Shown: positions 22,531 to 34,955, counted from the stretch's first letter. The stretch is 64,000 nt of DNA from Colocasia esculenta (GCA_014218235.1 CM024753.1:175746348-175810347); one strand, 5' to 3'. Notes: generated by a model not told the origin, from the sequence alone. Made by a program: numbers and translations.

Positions 22531-22990
22531 ACGTGGCGCGGTCGCGTGATGAACATCACCAGAGAAGAGGCGGAGGCCTCAAATCTGGTCGTCCATACGG
22601 TTCCTATACTTGGTAGAGCTACTCATATTTTGATTAATCCCGATGCTACGCATTGTTTTGTTTCAGAGGAGTTCTTTGGTTCCCTTACCAAGTTTGCTCC
22701 AGAGAGGACCTGTGACCTAGCAGTTGAGCTTCCGACGGTGACTACGTGCATACTCTGGGTTACCTAGGGTGCTACCGTCAAGGTATAGGGCCATCTTCTA
22801 CCAGCCATGTTGTTTGCCTTACAGAACCTGACTTTGACGTCATTCTTGGCATGGATTGGTTGGAGGCACACTCTGCGTTGGTGGATTGTCAGTGGAAGAC
22901 TGTGCGGTTCGAGATACCTAAAGCACCTGTGCTTTGCTTTCAAGGTACATAGTCTACCCACCGACTCTTTGTTTTTTTCTGTAGAGCTCA
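22531..22990 (+). pseudogene. aspartic protease of the Tekay element
   Basis: The frame at 22531-22767 includes VVHTVPILGRATHILINPDA and THCFVSEEFFGSL. The usual LxDSGATHSFxS active site is present but the catalytic DSG reads N-P-D, so this copy is dead. Downstream, after a frameshift, FDVILGMDWLEAHSALVDCQ provides the second conserved protease block (ILGMDWL). Confidence 0.8.
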
Positions 22991-24470
22991 GTTCCTGATC
23001 CAAGATGGTTGTGTGGCATATCTTACTTCTGTGAGTCTCTCAGATTCTGGCAAGTTTTCGATTTCGGATGTGCCTATTATTTGTGATTATGCTGATGTGT
23101 TTATGGAGGATCTACCTGGTTTACCTCCGGAGTGAGAGTTAGAGTTCTTCATTGAGTTGTTTTCGAGGATGATGCCTATGTCCAAGGCATCGTACCGGAT
23201 GGTGCCGGCAGAGCTATGAGAGTTGAAGCGCCAACTCGATGAGCTACTCGATAAGGGGTTCATTCGTCTGAGCTGTTCACCTTGGGGTGTGCCAGTGTTG
23301 TTTGTGAGGAAGATGGATGGCAGTCTTAGGTTGTGCATTGATTATCGATAGCTGAATCAGGTTACAGTGAAGAATATGTATCCTTTGCCCAGATCGATGA
23401 TTTGTTTGACCATTTCAGTCTGCATCAATGTTCTCAAAGATCAACTTGAGGTCATGTTACTACAGTTGAGGATCATGGAGTTAGACATCGCTAGATCAGC
23501 CTTCCGTACCTGCTACGACCACTTCAAGTTTGTCATGATGCTTTTGGGCTCATGAATACACCAACAGCTTTCATGGAGATGATGCACGGAGTGTTCTAAG
23601 AGTACCTGACAAGTTCATAGTAGTGTTCATGGATGACATCTTGGTGTACTCAGCGACAGTGGAGGAGCACAAGGTTCACTTGAGACTTGTGTTGGAGGCT
23701 CTGAGGAGTAACTGCCTTTATTCCAATTTAGCAATGTAAATTTTGGCTAAAGGAGGTGCACTTTCTTGGACAAGTGATTTCAGGTGTAGGAGTGGCAGCA
23801 GATCCTGCCAAGGTTGAGGTCGTGGTTTCTTTGGGCCAGCCCACTACAGTTGCAAAGGTATACACAGTTTTCTAGGGTTGACAGGTTATTACAGGAGGTT
23901 CGTTCAAGACTTTGCCAGAGTTGCTGAGCCGCTGACGAGGTTGACTAGGCGGGAGACCAGATTCGTGTGGACGGCAGAGTGTAAGCAGAGTTTCCAGGAG
24001 TTGAAGAGTAGGTTGACTTCAGCCCAATCCTTGTTGTATCATCTGATAGTGGCAGTTTTGTCATCTACACCGATGCTTCGGGGCTGGTCTTGGTGCCGTG
24101 TTGATGCAGCGCAGGAGGGTAGTCGCTTATGCTTCTAGGCGGTTGAAGAAGCATGAGAAGAACTATCCGACTGACGACTTGAAGCTTGCAGCAGTCGTGT
24201 TTTCCTTGAGGTTGTGGAGACATTACTTGTACGGAGAGGTGTTCGAGGTGTTCACGGACCACAGGAGTTTATAGTATGTCTTCACTCAGAGGAATTTGAA
24301 CCTGAGGCAGCGCAGGTGGGTCGAGTACTTGAAGGACTACGACTTTACTCTTTCCTATCACTAGGAAAGGCTAATGTCGTAGCTGACGCTTTGAGTAGGA
24401 GAGCCCACTTGAGTTCTTTGTTGGGACACTAGAGGCTGTTGGAGGACGCCATTCAGGGAGTGTTCTTCCA
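22991..24470 (+). pseudogene. reverse transcriptase and RNase H of the Tekay element
   Basis: RT blocks in order: LLDKGFIRLSCSPWGVPVLF with VRKMDGSLRLCIDYR at 23245-23350, a degraded palm region, then the catalytic VFMDDILVYS at 23623-23652, and GLTGYYRRFVQDFARVAEPL at 23875. RNase H follows: a degraded FIVYTDAS block near 24060, then FTDHRSL, the VEYLKDYDF block and ADALSRRAH up to 24410. Many TAG/TGA stops and frameshifts, several at former CAG or TGG codons. Confidence 0.85.
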
Positions 24471-25623
24471 TCGAGACTCAAAGATAGAGCAGTGTTGACC
24501 AGTTTGACATTTCATCTAACCATGTACCAGCATGTGATAGATGCTCAAAGTGTAGATTCAGACTTAGCAGAGATCTTGCAGATGCCAAAGGTGGAGTTGG
24601 ATGAGGACAGTGAGGTCAGATTCAGAGGCAGGTTGTATGTTCCAGCAGACGTCAGGTAGGAGCTGTTAGCTGAGGCACACCAGTCGAGATACCTGTTCAT
24701 CCTGGCTCCACCAAGATGTACCACGACTTGAGGGGACTCTTTTGGTGGCCTGGGATGAAGAGAGATGTAGCTGAGGTTGCTGCTCGTTGCCTTACCTGTC
24801 AGGAGGTGAAGGCGGAGCACCAGCATCCTAGTGGAGAGCTTCAGTCGTTACCCATTCCTGTGTGGAAGTGGGAACACATCACCATGGACTTTGTTGTCGA
24901 TTTACCTCGTACTTCTTAGGGTCACAACAGTGTGTGGGTGATCGTCGACCGTTTGACGAAGACAATACGTTTCTTACCAGTCAGATCAATTGGTCAGTGG
25001 ACAAGCTTGTCAAATTATTCGTGGACAGAGTAGTACCGTTGCACGGGACTTTGATCTCTATTGTCTCAGATAGAGATCTGCGGTTTACTTCTCACTTTTC
25101 GTGCAACTTTAAGAGAGCACTGGGCACGGAGTTGAGGCTGAGTTCAGCTTACCACCCGCAGAGAGATGGTCAGTTAGAGAGGACCATACAAACCCTCGAG
25201 GACATGCTGAGAGTGTGCTGCCTGGACTGAGGTCGCACGTGGGAGTCACACCTTCCCATGGTGGAGTTCGCTTATACTACTAGCTTTCACTCCAGCATTG
25301 GGATGGCACCCTACGAGGCTCTGTATGGCAGACTGTGCCAGACACCTTTGCACTGGCACGAGGTTGTTGCTGGGAGTTCACGATGTCTTCCACGTCTCGT
25401 AGCTGAGGAAGAACATGCACGTGCTTGACTACTCGTAATTAGAGGTTGCGCCAGATCTGTCAGTGCCAGAGTACCTAGTCAGTGTGGTGGACCGCAGAGT
25501 GCAGCAGTTGCGCAGGAGGCAGATCCTGCTCGTCAAGGTCATCTGGGAGAATCGCGTTGGTGGCGAGGCCACGTGGGAGCACGAGGACGAGATGCGGAAG
25601 CATTTTCCATATTTGTTTGAGTG
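24471..25623 (+). pseudogene. integrase and chromodomain of the Tekay element
   Basis: The zinc finger region (YHDLRGLFWWPGMKRDVAEV, RCLTCQEVKAEHQ) at 24716-24830 is followed by the catalytic core: WEHITMDFVVDLP with the first Asp, SIVSDRDLRFTSHF with the second Asp, and QLERTIQTLEDML with the Glu. A deletion follows the LHWHEV block near 25360, so the SH3-like region is shortened. The C-terminal chromodomain is open from 25466 to 25620 (PEYLVSVVDRRVQQL, VKVIWENRVGGEATWEHEDE, RKHFPYLFE). It targets integration to heterochromatin in this clade. Stops occur upstream at 24919 and 25228. Confidence 0.85.
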
Positions 25624-25703
25624 ACTGGTATGTTTGCTTGCTTTCGTCCCCCGGGTTTTCCCCTTAATTTTGAGGACGGAATTGTTTTTTTGTTGGTTAG
25701 ATT

Positions 25704-28266
25704 TGTAACATCCCTTCCCTCTTTGGTCTGCCACCTTCTAATGAAGGTAGCGACGTATGAGGTTGTCGCCTTCTAAAGGCGACGGGATGGCTATCGCATT
25801 CTAGTTTAGAAAGTGACGATCACTTCGTCGCGTTCACCATCTGACCACAACATGCACTTTTGTCTTCTTGCTGTCGGGAGAGTTAGAACACGTGTTGAGG
25901 CACCTGTCAGCTAAAGGTGACATGCTAGTCGTCGCGTTCAGGGTATCAGGTCTGTGAGGGTGACATGTGGCAGATCTGATAAATAGGTCTGACCAAGACT
26001 TTGGGATCATGACAAGATGCCCATCGCGTTCAGTAGTGAACGTGACCAATTCCCTGTCGCGTTCTCAGATCCGTGGCCTATATAGGCAAGGCCATCAGAT
26101 CTCCTCCCCTTCCCCTTCTTCTCCCTCTCCTCTTCCCTTTCCCTTCTGTCTGAGCTCAACTGTGGAGGAGCTCTTGGTGGTATGGAGTCTCCAGTTTTCA
26201 TTCCCTCTTCGGCGTGAGCGTGGTGACTTCCTCTTCGTGGTGGTGACTTCTTCTCCGACATGCAGGAGGTTGGACCTTGCTCGTGGATGGCGTGAGCGTG
26301 GAGCTTGGAGCAAGGAGGAGGTGGCCATGCACACGAGAAGACCCCAACTGGTTGGCTCTTCTATTTGAGGTGGGGACTCTCAACTTTTCTCCTAGTTCTA
26401 TCATGCTAGGGCCTCCCTCCCTTCTCAAGCCCTGAGAATCCATGCTAGGCATGTGTGATTGCATGTTGATTTCCTTTTGAGCTTGAATGGGGGTTGGGGT
26501 TTGAGTGAATTCATGATGTGCAAGTGAGGTTTTGGAGTGTAGATTCCTCTTCTTGGCATGCATGGGTGGGATGAGGGTGGATTGTGTTGCCATTATGAGT
26601 ACAGATCGTTCTTCATGCTCCATCCCCTTGTACACACCGAATTTGTCGTTTAAGGGCATTTTGGAGGTTTCAGGTAGGCACCCAGGTCTCTGTCTGTGGC
26701 GCGACAAGGTTCTTGTCGCAACTGAGAACGTGATGTGTCACCTCGTCGCCTTCAAGTCTGGTAGCGACGCAACCCTATCGCATTCTGGTTACGACAAGGT
26801 GGCCATTGCCTTCTGACCTGGCTTTGTCATTGGGGTTGTTTGAGGTCTCGGGTGGCACCCAGACTTCTATCTGTGGTCACAACAAGGTCCTTATCGCGAC
26901 CCAGAATGCTACGCTTCCCCTGTCACCTTCTAACCCAAGTCGCGACAAGGTCCTTATCGCGACCCAGAACGTGATGCTTCCCCTGTCACCTTCTGACCCA
27001 AGTCATGATAGGCTGAGTGTTGCATTTAGGTTGCGACAGCCCTTGCATCACCTCCTCTGAGAAAGCGACAATGACTATGTCGCATTCTCAGACAGAGAGT
27101 GACTGGTGACCTGTTCGGAGTTCCTTTTCATTGTGTTTTTGGTTTCTTGGCACCTGTGTTGTTCCTAGCACGGTCCTACACTAGTCGTTCACCGCGTGCT
27201 CGACACTTGAGGCTTGTCCCCTTAGAGGTTATTACCGTTACATGGGACCCCCCATCCCCGCACGTCAATTGAGGGAGTTCTCCAGGTGGTGGGCATGCTC
27301 GAGTTACAGACTCTAGTAACTGAGGGAAAATGGTGGGGACAGCGGCGTAGAGTCGTTTGTAGAGCTCTCTTGGTGGTCCGGTACGCCGAGGTGGTTTCGG
27401 TGTTCTTCCGGCGCAGATCAGCTAGTCCTTCTCACTGCCTCACTCTAGGTGGTTCTGGTACCATCTAGAGGGGCCGGGCATGGGACCGTAGTTGGATAGA
27501 CTAGGGCAGTTGTGTGGTTACTTAGTTCCGCATCTCACTTTGACGGGAGGTGGCAAACATGGACTGGTGGTCGAGGATAAAGTGCCTGGCGCACCTGACT
27601 GATTGACTAGTGGTAGTTGTTCTCTGTGGCTAGTGTCTTTGTCCAGACAGTTGTTCTCTGCCTGTGCTTGAAGCCTTGGGTTTCATCCCAGTGCCATGGT
27701 TTACATGAGTTTTCGGTCCCGACATGTTTAGACTGATGGCCTTGTAGTTTTCTGCATCTGCACTTACTCTGTTAGTGGAATAGATTATCTTGCTTAATTT
27801 TCTTATAAACATATATATTCTGCTTGTTAGAATCAGTGGGAGATTGGTAGTCCCTAGTGGGATTCTTCATGAAGCTCATTCCTTTCTTTTCAAGTGAGAC
27901 TTCACAGCAGCACATCTCGCGGTGTGCAAAGGAGACCGGGCCGTAGTAGACGGCACCCTCTTTGAGCAGTGTTCCCTAGTATTTCTTCATTCTTCACCCT
28001 CAGGGTATGCCCCTAAGGGATATGTTATTCCCTCTCTTTTTAGCACTTGTACTTTGTTACTTGGGACTGTACTAGACTCGTACTTTGTGTTGGATGCTTT
28101 CCTTCACCTATTAGTACATTTTTTGTGCTTGTTGTCGTCATTTACTACCTTTATATATCTTGTTAGTCTGGTTGTTAGCCCTTCCGAGTTTTTGGGCCCG
28201 TGGGTGGCAGTACCGGTGGTCGGGGTTCTCGGTGGGAGCTGGGGTCCGGGCGCCGAGGCTATTATA
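25704..28266 (+). mobile_element. 3' LTR of the plus-strand Tekay element, 2.56 kb
   Basis: Starts TGTAACATCCC at 25704, right after pol, and ends GGCTATTATA, a decayed GTTACA. It matches the minus-strand LTR at 59605-62144 in order and content: GTCGC motif block, a segment with TAGGGCxTCCCT-like CT-rich text, ATTCTGCxTGTTAGAAxCAGTGGGAGATTGGTAGTCCCT and the terminal 390 bp. TATA-like CCTATATAGG lies at 26074-26083. Confidence 0.85.
25735..27095. repeat. dispersed GTCGC(G)TTC / GAACGCGAC motif array in the Tekay LTR
   Basis: Dozens of GTCGC-containing 10-bp modules in both orientations. One example has arms CGTTCA/TGAACG at 26037-26052. A near-perfect local duplication CGACAAGGTCCTTATCGCGA occurs at about 26880 and again at 26942. 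The counterpart in the other Tekay LTR is 60780-62105. Confidence 0.75.
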
Positions 28267-28853
28267 ATTTCCATGAACTATGTTGAGACATGAAATTTAT
28301 TGCTTGCTTGTATAACGGACATGGCATCTCTACACATACATTATCTTTATTCTTTGAACTATTGTTCATACACTCACGCTCTGTTATGTCACTGATGGTC
28401 ACTATATGTCAGTTCACTGGCATATTATTTATTCATGTCACTGTTTGATAATCATGGTTCACTACATCTACGACCTAATTTGTACCATTCTCCATTACTT
28501 GTACCATGTACTTGTTACATTCCTATACAACAGTATCTTTGACTCATGTATACTTCTATATTCCTTGATTTGGAGGATAAATCCTACTGTGCAATATTGC
28601 TCATACCTACTTTATCCCAGGTATCTATAGCTCTAGAAGGCGGACATTGGGATTTGTGTGTTGAGAGATCAACCTTTGTGGCGTCTGCCTTTGAGTTTTA
28701 ATTTGAGAATCGTATAATACCCGAAGAATGACAATAATTAATTTTTTATTTAGTGAAGATCTTGGGCAATTTCTGCTCGAAAAGTTCAAAATTACTCTTG
28801 ATTTTCTATTCACTCACGTTACGGCATTGATAGATATATTAAATGTCGGGACA
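28267..28853 (+). mobile_element. diverged family-G LTR 3' end
   Basis: Shares with 19400-19798 the order GATxAATCCTACTGxGCxATxxxGCTCA, then a CAGGTA block, then GGxAxTTGTGxGTTGAGxG, and ends in xCGGGACA at 28853. It follows directly on the Tekay LTR end. No coding. Confidence 0.45.
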
Positions 28854-29962
28854 TGATAGAAGGAGTCCTTTTAGTCCTTATTTTCTGCTGACTCTTTTTC
28901 TTATTTACCCTGATAAGATAGAAGGTACATAACATGAATATCTTATGGATTTGAAGACTTATTTGATTTTCATTTGGCGCCACAGATGTTTTTGAAAGAT
29001 TTGAATGCCAATTAGTGTAAGTCATAGCAGTAATCGATATGAGACAGATAATGATATGCAATCGATGTGCTGAAAGTACAAGGCAATCAATATATAAAGC
29101 AATCGATGTTTAAGTACAAGGCAATAGATGTTTATGCAAGATAATCAATGTTTATGAAGGTAATCGATGTTTTATAAAGGCAATCGATGTTTAAGTACAA
29201 TGCAATCGATGTTATGCAAGACAAACGATATTATGAAGAAAATTGATGTTTTATAAAGACAATCGATGTTTTAAAGCAATCGATGTTTTAAAACAATCGA
29301 TGTTTAAGGCAATTGATGGTCTAAGGCAATCGATATTTTTCAAGGCAATTGATGTTTTAAAGACAATCGATGTTTAAGTTAAGCAGCAATCGATGTTTAA
29401 GTTAAAAAGATAATCGATGTTTAAGGCAATTGATGGTCTAAGGCAATCGATATTTTTCAAGGCAATTGATGTTTTAAAGACAATCGATGTTTAAGTTAAG
29501 CAGCAATCGATGTTTAAGTTAAAAGACAATCGATGTTTAAGTTATACGACATCGATGTTCAAATAGTCAGCAATCGATAGGTTCAAAGGCAATCGATGTA
29601 GAGCTTCGATTGGTCAAGAAATATAACACAGTCAGTCGAAGTGAATAAGACTTCGGATATGATGAAGTAGAACTTCGTATATGACGAAGTTAGCTTCAAC
29701 TAATCATGACCAAAAACATGCATGACGAAGTGCCAGCTTCGGATATGACGAAGTGGACTTCGAATATAACGAAGCTAGCTTCGACTGAACATGATAAAAA
29801 CATGCATGACGAAGTTGAAGCTTCTAATATGACAAAGTTATAGGTGATGGGAAATGCAATATTCATGAGAGGAAAAAGATATTAAATGTATTAAAGACAT
29901 TTTAAGTTAAACATGGGTTTTGTATTACCAAAATAAAAGGATAAAATAGGAGTGGTTCAACA
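28854..29962 (-). mobile_element. SIRE-like LTR fragment (5' 1.1 kb) on the minus strand
   Basis: Minus strand starts TGTTGAACCACTCC at 29962. It shares with the plus-strand LTR at 45994 the block CTGTGGCGCCAAATGAAAAT, AATCCATAAGATATTCATG and GAGGACTAAAAGGACTCC. Truncated at 28853/28854, before the TATA region. Confidence 0.8.
29035..29845 (-). repeat. AATCGATGTT array plus CTTCG/CGAAG hairpin array in U3
   Basis: 29035-29610 carries more than twenty AATCGATGTTTAAG-type units about 15-25 bp apart, including a repeated segment of about 105 bp (from 29300 and 29415). 29615-29840 carries a second motif, CTTCG(G/A/T)ATATGACGAAGT, an inverted pair CTTCG...CGAAG. Confidence 0.85.
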
Positions 29963-30085
29963 ATAAGTTCTTACTCGTTACACGCTTGCTTGCTAGCTTG
30001 ATATGTTCACTTGTGTTCTTGGAAACTATTGCTCTCATGATCATTCTTTCTCTCCTCTATCATGCTTAATCTCTATTGGCCTACG
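29963..30085 (+). mobile_element. probable family-G LTR piece
   Basis: Sits between two minus-strand SIRE-like LTRs. The sequence style (ACTCGTTACACGCTTGC, CACTTGTGTTCTTGG) resembles 19230-19330. It may be continuous with 32033-32586 across the inserted LTR. Confidence 0.3.
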
Positions 30086-30893
30086 GCAACAAGGCAGTAG
30101 TCACCTAGAGCGGGGGGGGGGGGGGGGAGGGGGGGATTGACAACTTTGAACTTCCAAATAGTGAAACAAGCAATGTGTAAAGGATTAAAGGGCATGGAAG
30201 CAATCAAGAACAATCACACAAATGAACACACAAGATTTATCCTAGTTCGGTGCTTCCCCATTAGAAAACCTACGTCTAGTCCCCAAGCAAATCTTGAGAT
30301 TTCACTAGCTGGGGTACAATCCCCCCAAGGAAATACAACGCCCAGCAAAGTTGGTCCTCCCTTCTACACAAGGGAATACACCCAGCATCCCAACTGGTCT
30401 TCTTCTCTTTTTGGGCAAGAATGCAGCCAATTGTTTAACCTTAGCCAGGTGCTTCTTTTGCAAGCTCAAAAGTAACTCACTGGTACAAACCCCAGCAGGT
30501 TTTAACACCCATCACAAGTTGTTCTTCCCTTGCAACAAGGGGCACAACCCCAGCTCCCAAGCTGGTCCTCCCTTCCCACAAGAAGAGGAATACTTCTAAA
30601 TAAGAAGCTTGAACCCGAAGCCCCTAGACCAAGCTCAAGATGATCAAAGGAGATGCTTGACCTGGGAAGGGTCTGAGAGATACAATAGATAAGGAAAAAC
30701 ACCCTCAGACTCGAAGCCCTTTCTTTCAAAAGAGATCTGAAATAGAAAGATCTAGAGAAAAGCTTGAATGCTCTTTGAAGAAGGCTTGCACAGATTGGAG
30801 TGGAGGCTCTCTTTTCTTTCAGCTTGGGCATTCCTCAGAAAGCTAGTAGGATAATCTTTTGTGAGCTCTACTTCTTCTAAAAAACATTCATCT

Positions 30894-30900
30894 CTTTATA
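30894..30900 (-). promoter_or_regulatory. TATA box of the minus-strand SIRE-like LTR
   Basis: Minus strand CTCTATAAAGAG, about 480 bp downstream of the U3 array. Confidence 0.55.
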
Positions 30901-31379
30901 GAGTTGCTAAATAAGATGACCATTGACAGATAGCCGTTGGAATCCTTTGGATTTGATGCTTCTTCTTCCTCATCTTCTTCTTCTTTTGCTCTCTTTGTGT
31001 CTAACGGATTCTTCCTTAAGCCTACCGGTTACTTGGAGTAGAGAAATGTCTTCTTATGTATGTTTCCAAGGCTTAGGCCCTCTTAGCTTGTCTTAACGTT
31101 TTGCTTCATGAGAGTATTGGATTTTTGCAAGCACAGAAGACAGTGTTTGGTAAGACAGGTCATGTGTCAGTCAACACTCATACCTCTTGTGTAGAAGTCC
31201 ACATTTCCTACTGACAACTTGCTATACTAGGTAAGAGCCTTTCTGTCTGAGCAGGAAAGAAGGAGTCCTTGAGACATGCAAAAAGGTAACTTCAGTTGGA
31301 GAGATAATAAGTTAAAGGTATGAAGTACATTTGAAATTTCATTAGGTGCTAAGACAGTCAATGGGGAAATATTCAAACT

Positions 31380-31860
31380 CAAGATATAACCAATCGATAT
31401 ATTTGACTTAAATTGATCACCAATCGATACAATATAACTTAAGTGTTCATTAATCAATGCAGAATATAAGTATTGAACACTTATAACACCAATCGATGTA
31501 TTTTAACATTAATCAAAATGTAAATAAGGCAAGTGTTCAGCAATAGGAAGGAAAATAACACCAATCAATATGAGACAGGTCATTTGTTCACCAATCGAAA
31601 CAACACTTGGTCACCAATCAGAAGAACGCTTGAACAGTAATCAGAATAGTAAAACGTTAATCGATATATAATTGTTCACCAATCGATAAAAGCTTTCTTC
31701 TCCAATCGATACAAATTCTTTAGTAATTGGAAGATGTTAAACGTCAATCGATAGAGGATTTCTATTCCAATCGCCTTTCTCCTCGATGGGCGATTATTCT
31801 CCAAGCGTTAGAGATTTGTTCTCCAATAGATAGAATATTAATAGTAATTGATATGAAATT
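31380..31860 (-). repeat. degenerate ACCAATCGATA array in U3
   Basis: Units AATCGATA/AATCGATG with CACC spacers, about 20-35 bp apart and more degenerate than in neighbouring LTRs. Confidence 0.7.
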
Positions 31861-32032
31861 TCAGTGCAAAGCTTTAAGTGATACGAAATTATGTTATTTC
31901 ATATTCATAAATACCTTGAAAAATATATTCATGATTTTCATGAGAGAAAAAATATTATTAAATATGTTTGTGACAACATGAGTTGTAGTTATCACCAAAA
32001 TAAATGGATAAATAAATGAGAGTGGTTCAACA

Positions 32033-32586
32033 ATCTTGATACTTGTACAGTCTTACCAACTTGATTATACTCTTGTTACCATGATTCTCCTGCTAGTTAT
32101 GGGTTATCAGATTTGTCAATATGTACATCTTGTTTTACTCTTGTTTGCCTAGTTCTTAAAAATGTTAATCATATATATCTTCCTAGAGATGTAAATCACG
32201 CTAGACAAGTGCGCTCATTACCTACTTTCTTAACATTTTAGGTAACATTGATGATGAAGAAGAGAACCTTGTTAGCGATGGGACTACTTCAGAGTGAAGA
32301 GTGGATCCATAACTTTAGATGTCCTTATTTTCTAGTTTGAGTGTTAGTTCGATGTAGTAGGTGGTGAGGAAAGACAAGTTATGTAATTTCTTTTTATTGA
32401 GTCGTAATTGAAGTTTGCAATTTTAGAGTCAGTGATGTACTAGATTGAATCTTGCAATGAAATACAGAGTTTGAGGTTATGAAATGTCAAAATTTTTATG
32501 ATGTATGTGATTTCTAGCTAGAGATTTATTTACCGACTGTTCACATCTCAATTATCCTTTCGTTGCCATGTGTTGGGATGTGACAG
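32033..32586 (+). mobile_element. diverged family-G LTR 3' end
   Basis: Contains AGATGTAAATCxCxCTAGxCAAGTGCGCTCATTACC and TTTTAGGTAACATTGATGA, as in 19880-19940. It ends TGGGATGTGACA at 32586. Confidence 0.5.
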
Positions 32587-34116
32587 TGAAAGTCGATACC
32601 AGAAATATGCTCTTCTTAGTAGGAAGTCCATCGGTCCTTCCTCCTTGGTCTTTTATCCTCTCGAGGATAAAATGTAACCCCACCCCCCCCCCTTTTCTCC
32701 TCGAGGGGTGCCCAGGGAGGGTTATGCGCCTTGAGGATTGCTTCTCAGTTGGAATACAAGTTGACCTTGTTACCATAATCAAGCTACCACTACAGCAATA
32801 CTCAAGTTGTGTGTAACGATCACAATCTCTTCATTTATCTTGGCTATCAACCACAATACGAGTTGAGCTTCTCAGACCTTATGACTTGTGTAGCAATTCA
32901 AAATTTTAATTAATATATAAATAGAATTTAAATTATAAATGATCAAAAAATAAAAAAAGTTGATATAGACTTAATTAATGGTCCATAATAGAGTTAATGG
33001 GCCAAAAGAGAACATAAAATAAGAAAATTTTATAAAATTTGTAATGTCCTTGTCCATTAGAAAAATGAGTTAATATAACATAAATATACAAGATAATGAT
33101 GCAAATTCATGCTCAATCACTACTCTAATTTAGGAGAACATTTTCCATCACAATCCAACTATAATGGAGATGGAAGACTAAAAAAATAGAGATAAACATG
33201 GAAAATCATAATAGATTTAGTTTCCATTAGGACTTCTAAAGTCCTAACCCTTTAAATAAACTTAATCTCTTCCTTTGCCAGTGTATCGATTAAAATAGAG
33301 AATTTGATTGATTAAAATAGGCAGTATTTATTAAAATAGTGAAACCTACTATTAACAGGAACATAATTAATTAACCCACCATTCTAATTGATTACATCAG
33401 AGAATTGATCAATTACAAAGTATCATGGGCGATTACTTAGAAGAAGCATGATACCAATATATATCCAAATACAACTTGGGTTAGTGATGTTCTTAACAAT
33501 ATTATACTTATCTTATGCATGTATCACCACCATGATTATGTGTTGGATAGATAACAGATCAAACAACCAATATTAGACATGTATCCAACCACAACATTAT
33601 AATTCAGAAATAGAATCAAACATCTTGCACCTAGGTATACAATGCAAAGCCTTAGGTTGTTCCACCTTTCATCAGGTCCAAAGTCATGTAACTTAATGAT
33701 TTATTCTGCATACTCTACGGGCCAAAATTGATGTCAACATGGATACTTGTGGCACCATCCATAGAGTTTTTACACATTCAAATGCATCATCATATTTGTA
33801 GTGTATAACATAAGCAAATTTAGTGCAGATTTCTTAAATGGATTTCAAAATAGTTGTTAAGTGAATTCATAGCAGAAATTTATCCATATTAGACATATAA
33901 TTTCATTTGTTTATGAATCAAATCAGATGCTTGACAGTCACGGTACAAAGCCAACATATTAATGTGTAAAACTGACGTGAAACTTAGTCAAGCAAAGACA
34001 AGTTTTCATATCATAACCCTCTTACTTGTTACAAGCGATTTTAGCATATTTTCTTAACACACGGATTTGAGAAAATAACATAAAGGCAATAGTGCATGCT
34101 TCAAGATTTGCTTATG
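32587..34116. other. unclassified AT-rich repeat-like sequence
   Basis: No gene is supported. Weak GATTAAAATAG / AATTGATTA repeats lie at 33285-33420. A poly-C run (CCCCACCCCCCCCCC) at 32680-32693 creates spurious short frames. It probably belongs to the minus-strand LTR that starts at 34955. Confidence 0.3.
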
Positions 34117-34366
34117 TATTTCATGCAAGTTTATTCATACGGATCTAAGCAAAACTAAGACATGTGTGCTTATAAGGACTTTACAAATTGTCCTACCTAT
34201 TTTATACGAGTTTATTCACACAGATCTAAGCAAAACTAAGACATGTATGCTTATATGGATTCTACAAATTGTCATACCTATTTCATGAGTTTATTCACAC
34301 ATATCCAATCAAAATTAAGACATGCATGCTTATAAGGATTCTACAAATTGTCCTACCTTGATAGAG
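34117..34366. repeat. three tandem copies of an 80-bp unit
   Basis: AGTTTATTCAyACxGATCTAAGC starts at 34128, 34209 and 34288 (offsets 81 and 79), each followed by AAAACTAAGACATGxxTGCTTATAxGGA and CTACAAATTGTCxTACC. Confidence 0.85.
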
Positions 34367-34955
34367 CAACTACTTCAACACTTTAAGGAGCTAAATCTGG
34401 CACAAACCCTATGTTTAGCCATAACGACTCCTATTGAAACAACTCCTGCGATAATACCAACTGCCGCACTCGGACTCAACAACTCCATTGGTACAACAAC
34501 CGTCTCTCATTCTGTACCCCAAACTTAGCAACTGTCTATAGGGTTTTGCACAAGACTCCCAACATTTCCAACCCTCTCTATTTATAGGGAAAACCATAAA
34601 CCGCCTTAACCAAGTTATGCTCAAGGAAATCCTAACAGGATTTAGGTTGTAGTAGGACTTGATTCGAGGTCAAAGAGTCTACAAGCAATGCAACTTTGAT
34701 TAAGAAATTAAGGCTCCTAGCCTTAACAGGACATGTTTCACTAGCCCAATTTCTAACTTCAGCTCCTTTCATAATGGAGTTCAAACTCTTCTCTCATGGG
34801 TTCTCTTTTAACCAAATTTCTAGACGAAACATTATCCAATATTTTTAATATTTTAAATACATAAGTATTATTAATTATAATAGACATTAATATTATTATT
34901 TATAGTTCGACATGTTCAAAACCAAAATGACTTAATCTAATTGTTGGATGCCACA
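34367..34955 (-). mobile_element. 5' part of a minus-strand LTR, TGTGGCATCC start
   Basis: Minus strand starts TGTGGCATCCAACAATTAG at 34955. About 370 bp on it has a TATA box (TATAAATAG, 34579-34587) followed by a leader. The combination suggests an LTR promoter. The downstream 80-bp repeats may belong to it. Confidence 0.45.

Larger units (their letters stand above)
30086..32032 (-). mobile_element. SIRE-like LTR, near complete, minus strand
   Basis: Starts TGTTGAACCACTCTC at 32032 on the minus strand. U3 motif array at 31380-31860. TATA box on the minus strand at 30894-30900 (TATAAAG). The 3' part has the CCCC-rich CCCGCTCTAGGTGAC end near 30095-30135. Length is about 1.95 kb. The exact 3' end is not fixed. 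A 15-base G run with one interruption at 30112-30135 may be a polymerase or assembly slip. Confidence 0.7.
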
